Shown here piece after piece: positions 1 through 9,503 of a DNA stretch of 64,000 nt (position 1 is its first letter; the number at the start of each line of letters is the position of its first letter). The stretch spans positions 346,312 to 410,311 of the forward strand of contig NZ_JACHZR010000005.1 of assembly GCF_014193695.1 (NCBI RefSeq). The letters run 5' to 3'. The notes beneath the pieces were generated by a model. The model did not search any database and was not told the origin of the DNA. It saw only the letters and a list, made by a program, of their open reading frames with translations. Both the position numbers and the translations under genes were made by a program. This DNA is from Rhizobium sp. BK316. Lineage in GTDB: Bacteria > Pseudomonadota > Alphaproteobacteria > Rhizobiales > Rhizobiaceae.

Positions 1-471
1 GGCGGCCGAACCGTCCGGGGCGATATTGCCCGTCAGCGAAACGATGCGGTGATTGGGACATTCGATCGCCGGCAACTGGTCGACGGCCGCCTTCAGCGTT
101 CGCCCGGTGCCGACCGCGAGCACGATCGGATCGGGGCGCTTCAGCCAGCGCTCGATCTCGGAAGCTGCCGCCTCCGCAATGCCGACCGTCGTCGATGATG
201 AGCCTGGATCGCTCGGAACGACCTCGACGTGCTTAAGACCGAATTTCTTGCGCAGCTGATTACCGAGTTCGAGGCAGGCGGCAATCGGATGGTCGAGCCG
301 TACCTTGATCAGCCGCTCGGCCACGGCGAGCGAGACAAGCCGCTGTGCCGACTGGCGCGAAATGCCCATGGCGGACGCGATTTCATCCTGCGTACGGCCG
401 GCAACATAATAGAGCCAACCGGCGCGCGCCGCGTCATCCAGCCGTCCGGAGGTCTCCGATCTCTTCACCAT
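1..471 (-). CDS. SorC/DeoR-type sugar-binding transcriptional regulator, N-terminal part
   Basis: The reading frame starts at an ATG at 471 and runs off the left edge, so only 157 N-terminal residues are visible. The start of the protein carries a helix-turn-helix (GRTQDEIASAMGISRQSAQR, about residues 25-44). A sugar-binding domain follows, with the family's AVGTGRTL loop near residue 120. This layout is typical of SorC/DeoR-like regulators of polyol and sugar operons, in which a sugar phosphate binds the C-terminal domain and alters DNA binding. Rhizobial homologues often sit beside sorbitol/mannitol uptake genes, but the neighbours that would show this lie outside the window. Family call is firm; ligand is unknown. 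Confidence 0.8.
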   Translation of the reverse strand, partial: MVKRSETSGRLDDAARAGWLYYVAGRTQDEIASAMGISRQSAQRLVSLAVAERLIKVRLDHPIAACLELGNQLRKKFGLKHVEVVPSDPGSSSTTVGIAEAAASEIERWLKRPDPIVLAVGTGRTLKAAVDQLPAIECPNHRIVSLTGNIAPDGSAA

Positions 472-569
472 CTATCGCCGCCATTGATTTCTTTGAGTCT
501 GTCTGGCGCCAGATCAAACCAAAAATCGGGCAAATGTCGAGGGCGTTGAAAAAGTGAGCAGCCAGTTCT

Positions 570-1226
570 TTATCCGAACCACTGCATGACGATGTAGATG
601 GCAGCCTTGAAGAGACCGTAGATCACCCCACCGGCAACAGTGACGGAAACCGCCGTCATGACGAAGCCAAGGAGCGAAAACAGCCCGTCCCGGCCGAGAA
701 TTGCAAAGGCAAAGACGGAAATCGCAATCGCCGGCAGGATATTGCCGAGCGGCACCGGCAGCACGAGAACGATCGCCAGCACCAGGCAGCAGAAGCCCGC
801 CAGATATTCCGCAGGCGGCTCCACGAAAATGCTGAGCCGCGGCTGCAGCATGCGTTCCGCCCAGGCGAGCCAGGGATGGATGCGCCCAACGATCGTCTCG
901 AAATCCTCCCGTCGCATGGAGCGCGCCGCAATTGCCTTCGGCAACCACGGCTTCAAGCCGAAGGTGAGCTGCGCAGCGAGGAATACCAGGGGAGCGCCGA
1001 GCAGCGAGGAGGTGCCGGGCGGTGTTGGAAAGGCGTTCGGCAATGCGAAGATCAGCATCAATGCGCCGATCGCCCGGTCGCCCATCGTCTGGAACAGATC
1101 TCCGATCGACACTCGTTCACGGCTTCGATCCGCCGCCATCTGTCGCAGGATGGAGGAAAGCCGCCGGCCTTTTGGGCGCGGCCTGCGAGTGGTCGTTCTA
1201 TTGGCTTCGGTATTTTCGATGGTCAT
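570..1226 (-). CDS. exoD: ExoD family membrane protein
   Basis: A 218-residue protein that looks like the ExoD family, linked in Sinorhizobium to exopolysaccharide production, alkaline tolerance and nodule invasion. The biochemical role is unknown. The N-terminal 40 residues are charged. The typical core follows (SIGDLFQTMGDRAIGALMLI, then LPNAFPTPPGTSSLLGAPL), and then three hydrophobic stretches toward the C-terminus that look like membrane segments. An ATG 60 codons further upstream is in frame, but MTIENTEAN at 1226 was chosen because the upstream extension does not resemble coding sequence of the family. It is divergent from the kinase gene that begins at 1410. Confidence 0.8.
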   Translation of the reverse strand: MTIENTEANRTTTRRPRPKGRRLSSILRQMAADRSRERVSIGDLFQTMGDRAIGALMLIFALPNAFPTPPGTSSLLGAPLVFLAAQLTFGLKPWLPKAIAARSMRREDFETIVGRIHPWLAWAERMLQPRLSIFVEPPAEYLAGFCCLVLAIVLVLPVPLGNILPAIAISVFAFAILGRDGLFSLLGFVMTAVSVTVAGGVIYGLFKAAIYIVMQWFG

Positions 1227-1409
1227 GAATCCGGCATCGGCAGGTGAATAATGAAAAGCTTGCCCGTGCAATATGCCAATAGCATGACCCTGACGGATGA
1301 AAATTTCGGTGCGCGCATGCCAGTAACTTAGTTCATTTATCGAATAATCCTTGTAATTCCCCGCCAAGAGTGCGAGCAGACGCCGACACAGACAATCGGC
1401 AGACACCAG

Positions 1410-2321
1410 ATGATCATTTCATTCGATATCGGTGGCTCCGCCATCAAGGGCGGAATTGCGCGTTCAGAATCCGACATCGTACCGCTCGGCCGCCGCCCGA
1501 CGCCGAAGGACGATTTCCCGGCTTTCGTCAAAACGCTGAAGAGCTTTATCACCGAGGCCGGCGAACAACCCTCCCGCATTGCGCTCTCGATTGCCGGCGT
1601 CGTCGACCCGGACACGCAGCGCCTGATCGTCGCCAACATACCCTGCATCCACGGCCGCAATCTCGCTGCCGATCTGGAGGCTACGCTCGGCCTGCCCGTG
1701 CTGATCGCCAATGATGCCGATTGCTTCGCCATGGCGGAAGCCGAGCTCGGCGCCGGCCGCGGCCACCGCATCGTCTTCGGCGCCATCCTCGGCACCGGCG
1801 TCGGCGGCGGCATCGTCTCCGATGGTCGCCTCATCAATGCGTCAGGCGGATTTGCGGGAGAATGGGGCCACGGCCCGATTATCGCGTCGCAGGCAGGCAC
1901 TCCGCCGGTCGCCATTCCCGCTTATGCCTGCGGCTGCGGCCAGAAAGGCTGCGTCGATACCGTCGGCGGCGCACGCGGCCTGGAACGCCTGCACAAGACG
2001 CTGCACGATCTCGACCTCTCCAGCGAAGAAATCGTCACCAACTGGCGCAAAGGCGAGGAAAAGGCCAACCGCACCATCGACGTCTATGTGGATCTCGTCG
2101 CTTCGCCGCTGGCGCTCGCTGTCAACATAACGGGCGCAACGATCGTGCCAGTCGGCGGCGGCCTATCGAATGTCGAACCGCTTCTCGCCGAACTCGATCA
2201 GGCAGTGCGTGCCCGTATCCTGCGGAAATTCGATCGGCCGCTGGTGGTGCGCAGTGAATGCCGCATCGAACCCGGTCTGATCGGCGCAGCGCTTCTGGGT
2301 CTGAAGGCCGAAGCAGCCTGA
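1410..2321 (+). CDS. nagK: ROK family sugar kinase, probable N-acetylglucosamine kinase
   Basis: A 303-residue cytoplasmic sugar kinase of the ROK family. Visible hallmarks are the N-terminal phosphate-binding motif (SFDIGGSAIKGG), the catalytic aspartate in AND (Asp102), the glycine-rich LGTGVGGGIV loop, EWGH near residue 151, and the zinc motif CGCGQKGC (Cys174, 176, 181). Together these mark it as a full-length active-type kinase and not a ROK repressor, because there is no N-terminal helix-turn-helix. The convergent neighbour is a GH20 hexosaminidase that would release N-acetylglucosamine, so GlcNAc kinase (GlcNAc to GlcNAc-6-phosphate) is the best guess. Glucose or ManNAc kinase cannot be excluded. 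No strong ribosome binding site precedes the ATG. Confidence 0.8.
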   Translation: MIISFDIGGSAIKGGIARSESDIVPLGRRPTPKDDFPAFVKTLKSFITEAGEQPSRIALSIAGVVDPDTQRLIVANIPCIHGRNLAADLEATLGLPVLIANDADCFAMAEAELGAGRGHRIVFGAILGTGVGGGIVSDGRLINASGGFAGEWGHGPIIASQAGTPPVAIPAYACGCGQKGCVDTVGGARGLERLHKTLHDLDLSSEEIVTNWRKGEEKANRTIDVYVDLVASPLALAVNITGATIVPVGGGLSNVEPLLAELDQAVRARILRKFDRPLVVRSECRIEPGLIGAALLGLKAEAA

Positions 2322-2379
2322 AGCAATTCCAGCAAAAGTGTGCAGCGGGTTTGCGTCCGGAATTGCGTAATAACCAACT

Positions 2380-4299
2380 TTAAAGCTTCGGCCACATCCT
2401 GACGATCGCGGCGAAGCGCAGCCAGTCCTTTCGGAGTGTCGGGGTCCAGGCAGCTTCCGCAACCGCCGACAGCCGCGGGAAGACCAACCGGTTGAAATAG
2501 GCCCTCGAGACGAAATTTTCGCCCCAGATGCAAGCCTGGATGCCACGCATCCGCTCTCTCAACTCCTCTGGGAACTCGCCCTCGGGTTCGTATGCATAGG
2601 TCTTTTCCGGTGGCGTGAAACCAGCCCAACTCGCACCCGGCTCTCCCCAGCCTTCCGCCTGGGCCATATCGAGATAATAGGCCTGCCCCGGCGTCATGAC
2701 GATATCATAGCCCTCGCCCGCCAGCTCGATGCCGACCTCCGGCTTCTCCCAGGCCATCAGCAGCGTGCCGTCGCGATCGACGCCGCCGCCATGCGAGACC
2801 TCGTTCCAGCCGGCAAGCTTCTTGCCGCGTTCGGCAAGCATGGCCTTGATCCGCCGCATGAAATGCGACTGGAGCTCGGCCGTGCCGGCAAGCTTTTCCT
2901 TCTCCATCAATGCTTTGCAGGCCGGTGAGGCGAGCCAGGAACCATGCGGCACCTCATCCCCGCCGATATGGAGATAGTCGAAGGGAAAGAGTGCTGCCAC
3001 CTCGTCGAACACCTTGCCCAGGAATTCATAGGTGAACTCAATCGCCGGATTGAGCGCATTATTCGGATAGCCCTGCACCGAGCGGTAGCTGCCCGGCGCC
3101 TCCTGCCCATCGACAAGCTTTGGCAGAGAAAAGAGAGCGGCTGCGCTGTGCCCGGGAATATCGATCTCGGCCACGACATCGACATGAAGTGCAGCGGCGT
3201 GAGCGACGATCCGGCGCGCGTCGTCCTGCGTGTAATATCCCGATCGCGGTTCGGCCCCGTCACCAAGCTGCGGCACGAGAACCTCATCCGGCCCGCGTTT
3301 TGCGCCGATCTCCGTGAGCTCCGGATAGGCCTTGATCTCCAGTCGCCAGGCCTCATCGTCGGTCAGATGCCAATGGAAAATGTTGAGCTTGTTCCAGGCG
3401 AGGATATCGATCAGCCGCTCGATATCCTCGACCGGATAGAACTGCCTGCTGACATCGAGATGACAGCCGCGCCACTCGTAACGAGGCTGGTCGGCAATAT
3501 CGCCGAAGACGGGAAACTGGAAGATCTCGGCATCCCGGCGCGCACCGTGCAGCAATTGGGCGAGGCTGATAAGCCCGTAGAACCGCCCTACCGCATCATC
3601 CGTGGCGAGAATGATTTCCTGTGCCGTGAAGCGTAGTTCATAAGCGGTCGGCATGATCGAGGATTCCGTCTCGAAGCGGATCGGCCGACCACCCTGGACC
3701 GGCTGCAGCGTGAAAGGCACGTTGTCGGCGGGAAAGAGTCGTTGGTAGAGTGCCAGCACCTTCGCCACCGCCTTGATATCTTCGGCGCGCGAGCCGGCCG
3801 CCGGATAAAGCGCGACGGGCGGCACCTCGTCCGGCCGCATTGATAGGGAGAGCGGCCAGGGCAGCAGCGAAAACGGCTCCGTCACCTCGCCTCTCGGCAG
3901 CAGCTCAGGCAATTCGCCGCGCTCTGCGCCATCAAGCATCAGATCGCCGAAGCTGACGGGGACATGCCGGCCATCGGCAAGCGTAAGATAGGCGGATTTG
4001 ATGCCCGCCGTGATGTGCTTCGGGCCATTCGCCAGCCCCTCCACAGTAAACTGCCAACTGTCGCCAGGCTTGAGCGTGAGCCCATCAGGCGGAGAATACT
4101 CATGAAAATTCGCAACGCGCCGCTTGAGCACGGCACCTTCCGCGGCATGTCCGTCCGCCACGCGGGTGAGCGAAGTATAGGCGAGCGTAAAACCGGAGAG
4201 CGGTTCGTCAGAAAGGTTGAAGAGCGTGAAAGTGAAGCGCCCGAAACGTCCTTCGACCGGGCTCCAGCTCGCTTCTAAACGGTAATCGGCCACAGTCAT
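2380..4299 (-). CDS. GH20 beta-N-acetylhexosaminidase
   Basis: A 639-residue glycoside hydrolase family 20 enzyme that should cleave terminal GlcNAc or GalNAc from chitin or peptidoglycan-derived oligosaccharides. It works by substrate assistance from the acetamido group. The catalytic Asp-Glu pair is in HIGGDEVPHGSW (about residues 444-455), and GCHLDVSRQFYPVEDIERLID opens the barrel as in other members. The first 140 residues form a beta-rich domain, followed by a GH20b-like alpha/beta domain and the TIM barrel. No signal peptide is evident at the chosen start, so the enzyme is probably cytoplasmic. The start at 4299 is supported by GGAGGGAGGAT directly upstream. It converges on the ROK kinase, which suggests joint use of amino sugars. 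Confidence 0.88.
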   Translation of the reverse strand: MTVADYRLEASWSPVEGRFGRFTFTLFNLSDEPLSGFTLAYTSLTRVADGHAAEGAVLKRRVANFHEYSPPDGLTLKPGDSWQFTVEGLANGPKHITAGIKSAYLTLADGRHVPVSFGDLMLDGAERGELPELLPRGEVTEPFSLLPWPLSLSMRPDEVPPVALYPAAGSRAEDIKAVAKVLALYQRLFPADNVPFTLQPVQGGRPIRFETESSIMPTAYELRFTAQEIILATDDAVGRFYGLISLAQLLHGARRDAEIFQFPVFGDIADQPRYEWRGCHLDVSRQFYPVEDIERLIDILAWNKLNIFHWHLTDDEAWRLEIKAYPELTEIGAKRGPDEVLVPQLGDGAEPRSGYYTQDDARRIVAHAAALHVDVVAEIDIPGHSAAALFSLPKLVDGQEAPGSYRSVQGYPNNALNPAIEFTYEFLGKVFDEVAALFPFDYLHIGGDEVPHGSWLASPACKALMEKEKLAGTAELQSHFMRRIKAMLAERGKKLAGWNEVSHGGGVDRDGTLLMAWEKPEVGIELAGEGYDIVMTPGQAYYLDMAQAEGWGEPGASWAGFTPPEKTYAYEPEGEFPEELRERMRGIQACIWGENFVSRAYFNRLVFPRLSAVAEAAWTPTLRKDWLRFAAIVRMWPKL

Positions 4300-4343
4300 A
4301 TCCTCCCTCCAACGAATATAGGGCGATCTTTACTCCCGTTTAG

Positions 4344-4478
4344 CGCCCCCGTCTCCTCGACGGCAGCATTCTGTACGCCGATGGCGTGCGCGGCGACCAC
4401 ATGCTCTGGCAGACGCTCTACTACCGCCGCAAGCACGAAGGCCCGAAACAAAAGATGAGTGAGACAAAGGATGAGTGA
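4344..4478 (+). pseudogene. possible 3' remnant of an unidentified gene
   Basis: Between the hexosaminidase and the efflux pump there is an open frame from an in-frame TAG (4341) to a TGA at 4476. It reads LLDGSILYADGVRGDHMLWQ followed by TLYYRRKHEGP, which has the look of a real protein C-terminus. It has no start codon, no ribosome binding site and no partner on either side. The tail is altered by a 16-bp tandem repeat (GATGAGTGAGACAAAG and a copy with two changes, 4454-4485). I cannot name the parent family. A chance open frame remains possible at this GC content. Confidence 0.3.
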
Positions 4479-4485
4479 AACAAAA
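4454..4485 (+). repeat. 16-bp tandem direct repeat, two copies
   Basis: GATGAGTGAGACAAAG (4454-4469) is followed immediately by GATGAGTGAAACAAAA (4470-4485); the copies differ at two positions. The second copy supplies the stop codon of the possible gene remnant and adjoins the terminator of the efflux operon. It looks like a local slippage duplication. Confidence 0.7.
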
Positions 4486-4509
4486 ATGGCGCGGCCTCGA
4501 CCGCGCCAT
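4486..4509 (-). terminator. Rho-independent terminator of the RND efflux operon
   Basis: A perfect 9-bp stem (ATGGCGCGG / CCGCGCCAT, 6-nt loop) begins 11 bp after the pump gene's stop codon. On the minus strand it is followed by TTTTTG. This closes the tetR-adaptor-pump transcription unit. Confidence 0.85.
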
Positions 4510-4520
4510 GCGCCATTGTC

Positions 4521-7500
4521 TCATTCGGCTGCCAATGCCGGCGGATGATGGATGTCACCATCCGCCTCTTCCTGGTTGGCATTGGCATGTTCGTCATTCC
4601 TGGCCTTCGGCTCACGGCCGAAGAACAGAGCGTAGCCGGCCGGCAGTACGAGGATGGTCAGCACGGTGGCGACCAGGATACCGCCCATCATGGCGTAGGC
4701 GAGTGGACCCCAGAAGACGCCGCGCGAGATCGGGATCAGCGCCAGCACGGCTGTCAGCGCCGTCAGCATGATCGGCCGGAAGCGGCGGACGGCAGCTCCG
4801 ACGATCGCCTCCTGCCTGTACATGCCCGCCTTGATGTCCTGATCGATCTGGTCGACGAGGATGATCGAGTTGCGGATGATGATGCCGAGCAGCGCGATGA
4901 CGCCGAGGATCGCCACGAAGCCGAAAGGCGCACCGCTGATCAACAGGGCCGAGGCGGCACCGATGATGCCGAGCGGGCCGGTGGCGAAGACCAGCATCGC
5001 CTTGCCGAAATGCTGCAGCTGCGCCATCAGCAGGATCATGATGACGACGAGCATGATCGGCGCCTTGGCGGCAATCGAGGCCTGGCTTTCGGCCGAATCT
5101 TCGGCACCGCCCTGGATCTCGATCTTGTAGCCGGCCGGCAGGCTGTCGCGCAGATCCTTCATGTCGTTGTACAGCTTGGTCACGACGTCATTCGACTGAA
5201 CATTATCAGGCAATGTCGCACGCACGGATATGGTCGGCAGGCGGTCGCGCCGCCATTCGACGCCTTGTTCCATTGACGGCACGACCTTGGCGATCTGCGA
5301 GACCGGAACGAAACCGCCGAAATCCGTCGGTACATAGACCGAGTTGACGGCTGAGAGCAGCGAACGGTTGGCATCCGGCTCGCGGGCGACGATCGACACC
5401 GTCTCTTCGCCGTCGCGGAAGTCGTCGAGCGGCGCGCCGGACATGGCGGTCTGCAGCATCTGGCGGACGCGCTGCGAGGTGACGCCAAGCGCACGGGCAC
5501 GGTCCTGGTCGATGACCAGCTTCATCGCCGGCACCGGCTCCAGCCAGTCGTCATGAACAGCGCCGAGCATCGGGTCCTTGGCGAAGCGTTCCTTTACCTG
5601 ATCGGCGATCTCACGCACTTCCCCACGGTCCGGACCCATCACGCGCATCTGTACCGGCCAGCCCGTCGGCGGGCCGAGGAACAGACGGTCGACCTTGCCA
5701 CGGATGGATGGGAAATCTTCCGCAAGGATCGTCCTGAGCTTGGTGATGAGGCGTTCACGGGCCGGCTCGTCATTGGCCATGATCAGGAGCTGCGCATAGT
5801 TCGGGTTGCTAAGCTGCTGGTCGAGCGGCAGGAAGAAGCGCGGCGCGCCTTCGCCGATATAGGTGGCGATGAACTTCTTATCCGGATCGTCCATCATCTT
5901 GGCTTCCAGCGCCTTGGCCTGGACTTCCACTTCCTTGATGCTGGTGCCCTCGGGCAGCCAGAGATCGACGAGGATTTCCGGGCGCGAGGATTGCGGGAAG
6001 AAGTTCTGCGGAATGAACTGGAAGCTCCAGAGGCTGGCAACGAAGGTGGCGAGCGTCAGCACAACCACGATGACGCGATGGCGCACCGCCCAGCCGACCG
6101 TATGGCGCAAGCCGCGATAGAAGCGCGTGTCGAACACGTCATGATGCTCGCCCGCATGATGACGCTGCTTCAGGATCATGTAGCCGAGCCACGGCGTGAA
6201 ATAGACCGCCACGAACCATGAGGTCACCAGCGCGATACCGACCACATAGAAGAGCGAACGCACATATTCGCCGGCCGTCGAGGCCGCAAAGCCCACCGGA
6301 ATGAAGCCGGCCGTGGTGATCAGCGTACCCGTCAGCATCGGGAAGGCGGTCGAGGAATAGGCAAAACTCGCCGCATCGATCTTGACGAGACCTTCCTCGA
6401 GCTTTCGCTCCATCATTTCGACGACGATCATCGCATCGTCGACGAGCAGGCCGAGCGCGATGATAAGCGCACCGAGCGAAATGCGCTGCAGGTCGATACC
6501 GAGTTCGTACATGATGGCGAAGGTCGCAGCCAGAACCAGCGGAATGGCGATGGCGATGACAAGACCCGAACGCCAGCCGATCGACAGGAACGAGACGACG
6601 AGCACGATGGCCAGCGCTTCGCCGAGTGCATGCATGAACTCGCTGACCGCATCCGTCACGACGTCAGGCTGGTTGGAGATCTGGTCGACGGCGACGCCAT
6701 AGGGCAGCGAGTCCTCGAAGCGCTTGTAGGTCGCCTCCACATCCTTGCCGACATCGGTGACCTTGAAGCCTTTGGCCATGACGACGCCGACTTGAACACT
6801 CTCGCGACCGTTATAGCGGTACTTGCGCTGATAGGGATCTTCGAGGCCGGAGGTGACGGTGGCGATATCGCCAAGGCGCGTCACCTGATTGCCAGAACGC
6901 AGGCGCAGTTCGCGGATATCCTCCACCTTGTGAACATTGCCTTCCACGGAGATACGAACCGAGCGCAGGCCGGTATCGACGTTGCCGGCCGGATCGACGG
7001 CGTTCTGGCCCTTGATGGCGTTCTGCAGGTCAGGGATCGTCAGTCCGCGCTCGGCGAGCGCTTTGGAGGAGACGTCGATATAGATCTTTTCCGGCTGATC
7101 GCCGATGATGACCGCCTTCTCGACGCCTGGCGTCGTCAGCAGCATGTCGCGCGCCTGGATCGCGAACGTCTTCAGCTCCGGATAGGAATAACCATCGCCG
7201 CTGATCGAATGCAGCGTGATGAACGTATCGCCGAATTCATCGTTGAAATAGGGACCGAGTAGGCCCTGCGGCAGGTCGCCACTGATGTCGCCGACCTTCT
7301 TGCGCACCTGATAGAAGGCGTCCGCGACCTGAGCTGAATCCGTGTCACCCTTCACCTGCACGGTGATGATGGTGCTGCCGGCGCGTGTGTAGGACTTTAC
7401 CCAGTCGAGATGCGGGGTTTCCTGCAGTTTACGTTCGATCTTGTTGGTGACCTGGTCTTCCATGTCCTGAAGCGAGGCGCCAGGCCAGAGCGCCTGTACC

Positions 7501-7667
7501 ACCATGACGCGGAAGGTGAAATCAGGGTCTTCCTTCTGGCCCATGCGTGTCAGGCCGAGCACACCGGTAATCAGGATCAGTCCGAACAGGAACCGCGCGA
7601 TGCTCGGATGGCCGATTGCCCAGCGCGAAAGGTTGAAGGGGCGCTTTTCAGTGGTGGTGGTATCCAT
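4521..7667 (-). CDS. RND efflux pump, inner membrane permease
   Basis: A 1048-residue proton-driven drug or solvent exporter of the resistance-nodulation-division superfamily. The length and topology match: TM1 at about residues 20-40, a large periplasmic porter loop, six more helices, a second large loop and a final helix bundle. The proton relay Asp pair is present in LGLLVDDAMIVVE (about residue 408). The N-terminal loop (GQKEDPDFTFRVMVVQALWP) places it in the branch of RND pumps with a KEDP motif, which is distinct from the AcrB-like pump near 52 kb. It lies 25 bp after the adaptor gene and is the last gene of the operon. No outer membrane channel gene is linked, so it probably borrows a TolC encoded elsewhere. 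Substrate unknown. Confidence 0.92.
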   Translation of the reverse strand: MDTTTTEKRPFNLSRWAIGHPSIARFLFGLILITGVLGLTRMGQKEDPDFTFRVMVVQALWPGASLQDMEDQVTNKIERKLQETPHLDWVKSYTRAGSTIITVQVKGDTDSAQVADAFYQVRKKVGDISGDLPQGLLGPYFNDEFGDTFITLHSISGDGYSYPELKTFAIQARDMLLTTPGVEKAVIIGDQPEKIYIDVSSKALAERGLTIPDLQNAIKGQNAVDPAGNVDTGLRSVRISVEGNVHKVEDIRELRLRSGNQVTRLGDIATVTSGLEDPYQRKYRYNGRESVQVGVVMAKGFKVTDVGKDVEATYKRFEDSLPYGVAVDQISNQPDVVTDAVSEFMHALGEALAIVLVVSFLSIGWRSGLVIAIAIPLVLAATFAIMYELGIDLQRISLGALIIALGLLVDDAMIVVEMMERKLEEGLVKIDAASFAYSSTAFPMLTGTLITTAGFIPVGFAASTAGEYVRSLFYVVGIALVTSWFVAVYFTPWLGYMILKQRHHAGEHHDVFDTRFYRGLRHTVGWAVRHRVIVVVLTLATFVASLWSFQFIPQNFFPQSSRPEILVDLWLPEGTSIKEVEVQAKALEAKMMDDPDKKFIATYIGEGAPRFFLPLDQQLSNPNYAQLLIMANDEPARERLITKLRTILAEDFPSIRGKVDRLFLGPPTGWPVQMRVMGPDRGEVREIADQVKERFAKDPMLGAVHDDWLEPVPAMKLVIDQDRARALGVTSQRVRQMLQTAMSGAPLDDFRDGEETVSIVAREPDANRSLLSAVNSVYVPTDFGGFVPVSQIAKVVPSMEQGVEWRRDRLPTISVRATLPDNVQSNDVVTKLYNDMKDLRDSLPAGYKIEIQGGAEDSAESQASIAAKAPIMLVVIMILLMAQLQHFGKAMLVFATGPLGIIGAASALLISGAPFGFVAILGVIALLGIIIRNSIILVDQIDQDIKAGMYRQEAIVGAAVRRFRPIMLTALTAVLALIPISRGVFWGPLAYAMMGGILVATVLTILVLPAGYALFFGREPKARNDEHANANQEEADGDIHHPPALAAE

Positions 7668-7692
7668 GGTCGTGTTCCCTCTCCCTGACCGT

Positions 7693-8832
7693 TCAGCGGA
7701 CGGCTGCTTCCGTTTCGGCGGCAGCCGATTGCTGGTTGGGAAGCTTGACCTTCAGGTTTTCGCTCATGAATTGTGTGCCGGCTGCCACGACGAGATCGCC
7801 GTTATCGAGCCCCTTGGCGACACGAACGCCATCGCCGGTGAAATCCGCAATCTCGACGCCACGGACATGGACGGTTTCCGTTCCACGGTCGACGGTCCAC
7901 ACGACCTGCTTGCCATCCTTCTGTGCCAGTGCGCTGAGCGGGATGGAAACATAGGTGTCCGCATTGCTGACATCGGCTTCGATCGTCGCCGTCATCCCGA
8001 GCAGCACGCGCGGATCGTTCGGCAGGCTGACACGCACGGCGAAGGTGCGCGACTGCTGGTCGGCACTGCCCGCGACCTCGCGAACGGTGCCATCAAGCAC
8101 CAGCTGGTCATCGGACCAGAAGCTCGCCTTGACGGTCTTGCCCGGCTTGAACTGCGCGATATCGTTTTCCGGCACCGCGATCTGCACTTCCTTCTCACCA
8201 TCGACGGCAACGGCAACCACCGGCGTGCCGGACCCTACGACCTGTCCGACATCGGCATTGATGGTGGTCACGATACCGCTATGGTCCGCCTTGAGTTCCG
8301 TATAGCTCACCTGGTTCTTCGCCTGGTCGAGCGCGGAAGCGGCAGCATCCCGGCTCGAAATCGCCTGGTCATGGCTGAGCGAAGCCTGCTCGACCTGGGA
8401 TTTCGGCGCGACATTCTTGTCGAAGAGCTGCTCGGCGCGACGGTTGGCGATATCGGCCGTCTCGACGGCCTTTTCAGCGGCGGCGAGATTGGCGTCGGCA
8501 GTCTTCACCGCAAGCTGGTAGTCGGTCGAGTCGATCCGCGCGAGAACGTCACCCGGCTTCACCTGCTCGCCGATATCGACGAGGCGCTCGGTGATCTTGC
8601 CGCCGACGCGGAAGCCGAGGTTCATTTCCGTGCGCGCCCTTACCGATCCGGAATAGTCCAGCGTGCGGGTATCGCCAGCCTTGGCGATCTCGACCACCTT
8701 GACCGGCCGGATGACCTCCTTAACCTCTGCCTTTTCTTCCGTGCAGCTTGCAACGCCGAGACCGACCGCACCAAGGAGCGCGAGGCTCATGACGGACGGC
8801 ATGCGGTTGCTGAAGGTCTTGAGCGAAAACAT
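7693..8832 (-). CDS. RND efflux periplasmic adaptor (membrane fusion protein), lipoprotein
   Basis: This 379-residue adaptor should bridge the inner membrane pump (next gene, 25 bp on) and an outer membrane channel. It starts with a lipoprotein signal ending in the lipobox GVASC. The usual half-motifs follow: SGSVRARTEMNLGFRVGGKI in the first lipoyl half, a coiled-coil hairpin rich in Ala, Glu and Asp (about residues 95-165), and the second lipoyl half around ADHSGIVTTINADVGQVV. A beta-barrel and a membrane-proximal domain follow. An in-frame GTG lies three codons upstream, but CAGGAG is spaced 8 nt from the ATG at 8832, so that start is preferred. Confidence 0.9.
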   Translation of the reverse strand: MFSLKTFSNRMPSVMSLALLGAVGLGVASCTEEKAEVKEVIRPVKVVEIAKAGDTRTLDYSGSVRARTEMNLGFRVGGKITERLVDIGEQVKPGDVLARIDSTDYQLAVKTADANLAAAEKAVETADIANRRAEQLFDKNVAPKSQVEQASLSHDQAISSRDAAASALDQAKNQVSYTELKADHSGIVTTINADVGQVVGSGTPVVAVAVDGEKEVQIAVPENDIAQFKPGKTVKASFWSDDQLVLDGTVREVAGSADQQSRTFAVRVSLPNDPRVLLGMTATIEADVSNADTYVSIPLSALAQKDGKQVVWTVDRGTETVHVRGVEIADFTGDGVRVAKGLDNGDLVVAAGTQFMSENLKVKLPNQQSAAAETEAAVR

Positions 8833-8882
8833 CTTTCGCACTCCTGATTATCTAGGGTTTTCTTGGGCGACCTTGGCCGCGA

Positions 8883-9491
8883 TTATTTTCTGAGTGCCCT
8901 GATCGCAAATTCGATCAGTTCGTCCACGGTCGCCCGGTTTGTCTTGGCAAGACATTGGGCCACCATCTGCGGGTGGCAGAGATTGATGGTCGCCGCCCCA
9001 AAGCAGCGGGAGGCGATCTCGGGGTCCTGTTCGGCGAATTCACCGGCAGCGATGCCGTCGCGGATAACGTCGGCAAGCAATGCGTGAATGGAGTCGATGT
9101 GCTTCTCGATGACATGCCAGTCGCGTTCGATCGCGACGATCACCATCTCATGCACTTTCTGCTGATCGAGCATCATGTCGAGCGTCAGCTGGTACTGGCT
9201 GCGCACGTACTGGCGCAGCCGGTCGGAAGCGCTGATCTTCTGATGGCAGATATTGGCTGCAAGCGCATAGCTCATCGCCAGCATGCGTCCGCAGATCGCC
9301 TGGTGGATCTCAACCTTGGAGGCGAAGAAACGGTAGATATTGGCAGGCGACATGCCGAGATCGCGGGCAACGTCCGCAACCGTCGTCTTGGAATAGCCGT
9401 AGTGGCGGAAAAGCCGCTCCGCCGCATCGAGAATACGGGTGATATTTTCCTGCCGCGTGACGTCGAGCGTATTTTCCGCGATGTCATTCAT
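8883..9491 (-). CDS. TetR family repressor of the efflux operon
   Basis: A 202-residue TetR-type repressor. The N-terminal helix-turn-helix is clear (TTVADVARDLGMSPANIYRF, about residues 36-55), and the remaining helical domain is the effector pocket and dimer interface. It is the first gene of the tetR-adaptor-pump unit, 50 bp before the adaptor gene. A 50-bp perfect palindrome sits 12 bp upstream of its ATG, between that start and a TTGACA box. Autorepression relieved by a pump substrate is the natural reading, though no ligand can be read from the sequence. A second ATG just inside the gene could also be used. Confidence 0.88.
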   Translation of the reverse strand: MNDIAENTLDVTRQENITRILDAAERLFRHYGYSKTTVADVARDLGMSPANIYRFFASKVEIHQAICGRMLAMSYALAANICHQKISASDRLRQYVRSQYQLTLDMMLDQQKVHEMVIVAIERDWHVIEKHIDSIHALLADVIRDGIAAGEFAEQDPEIASRCFGAATINLCHPQMVAQCLAKTNRATVDELIEFAIRALRK

Positions 9492-9503
9492 GGGTTTCAG
9501 GCC

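Noticed and set aside
7504..8847. A 447-codon open frame on the plus strand
   Set aside because: It covers the efflux adaptor gene in antisense and has no family motifs.
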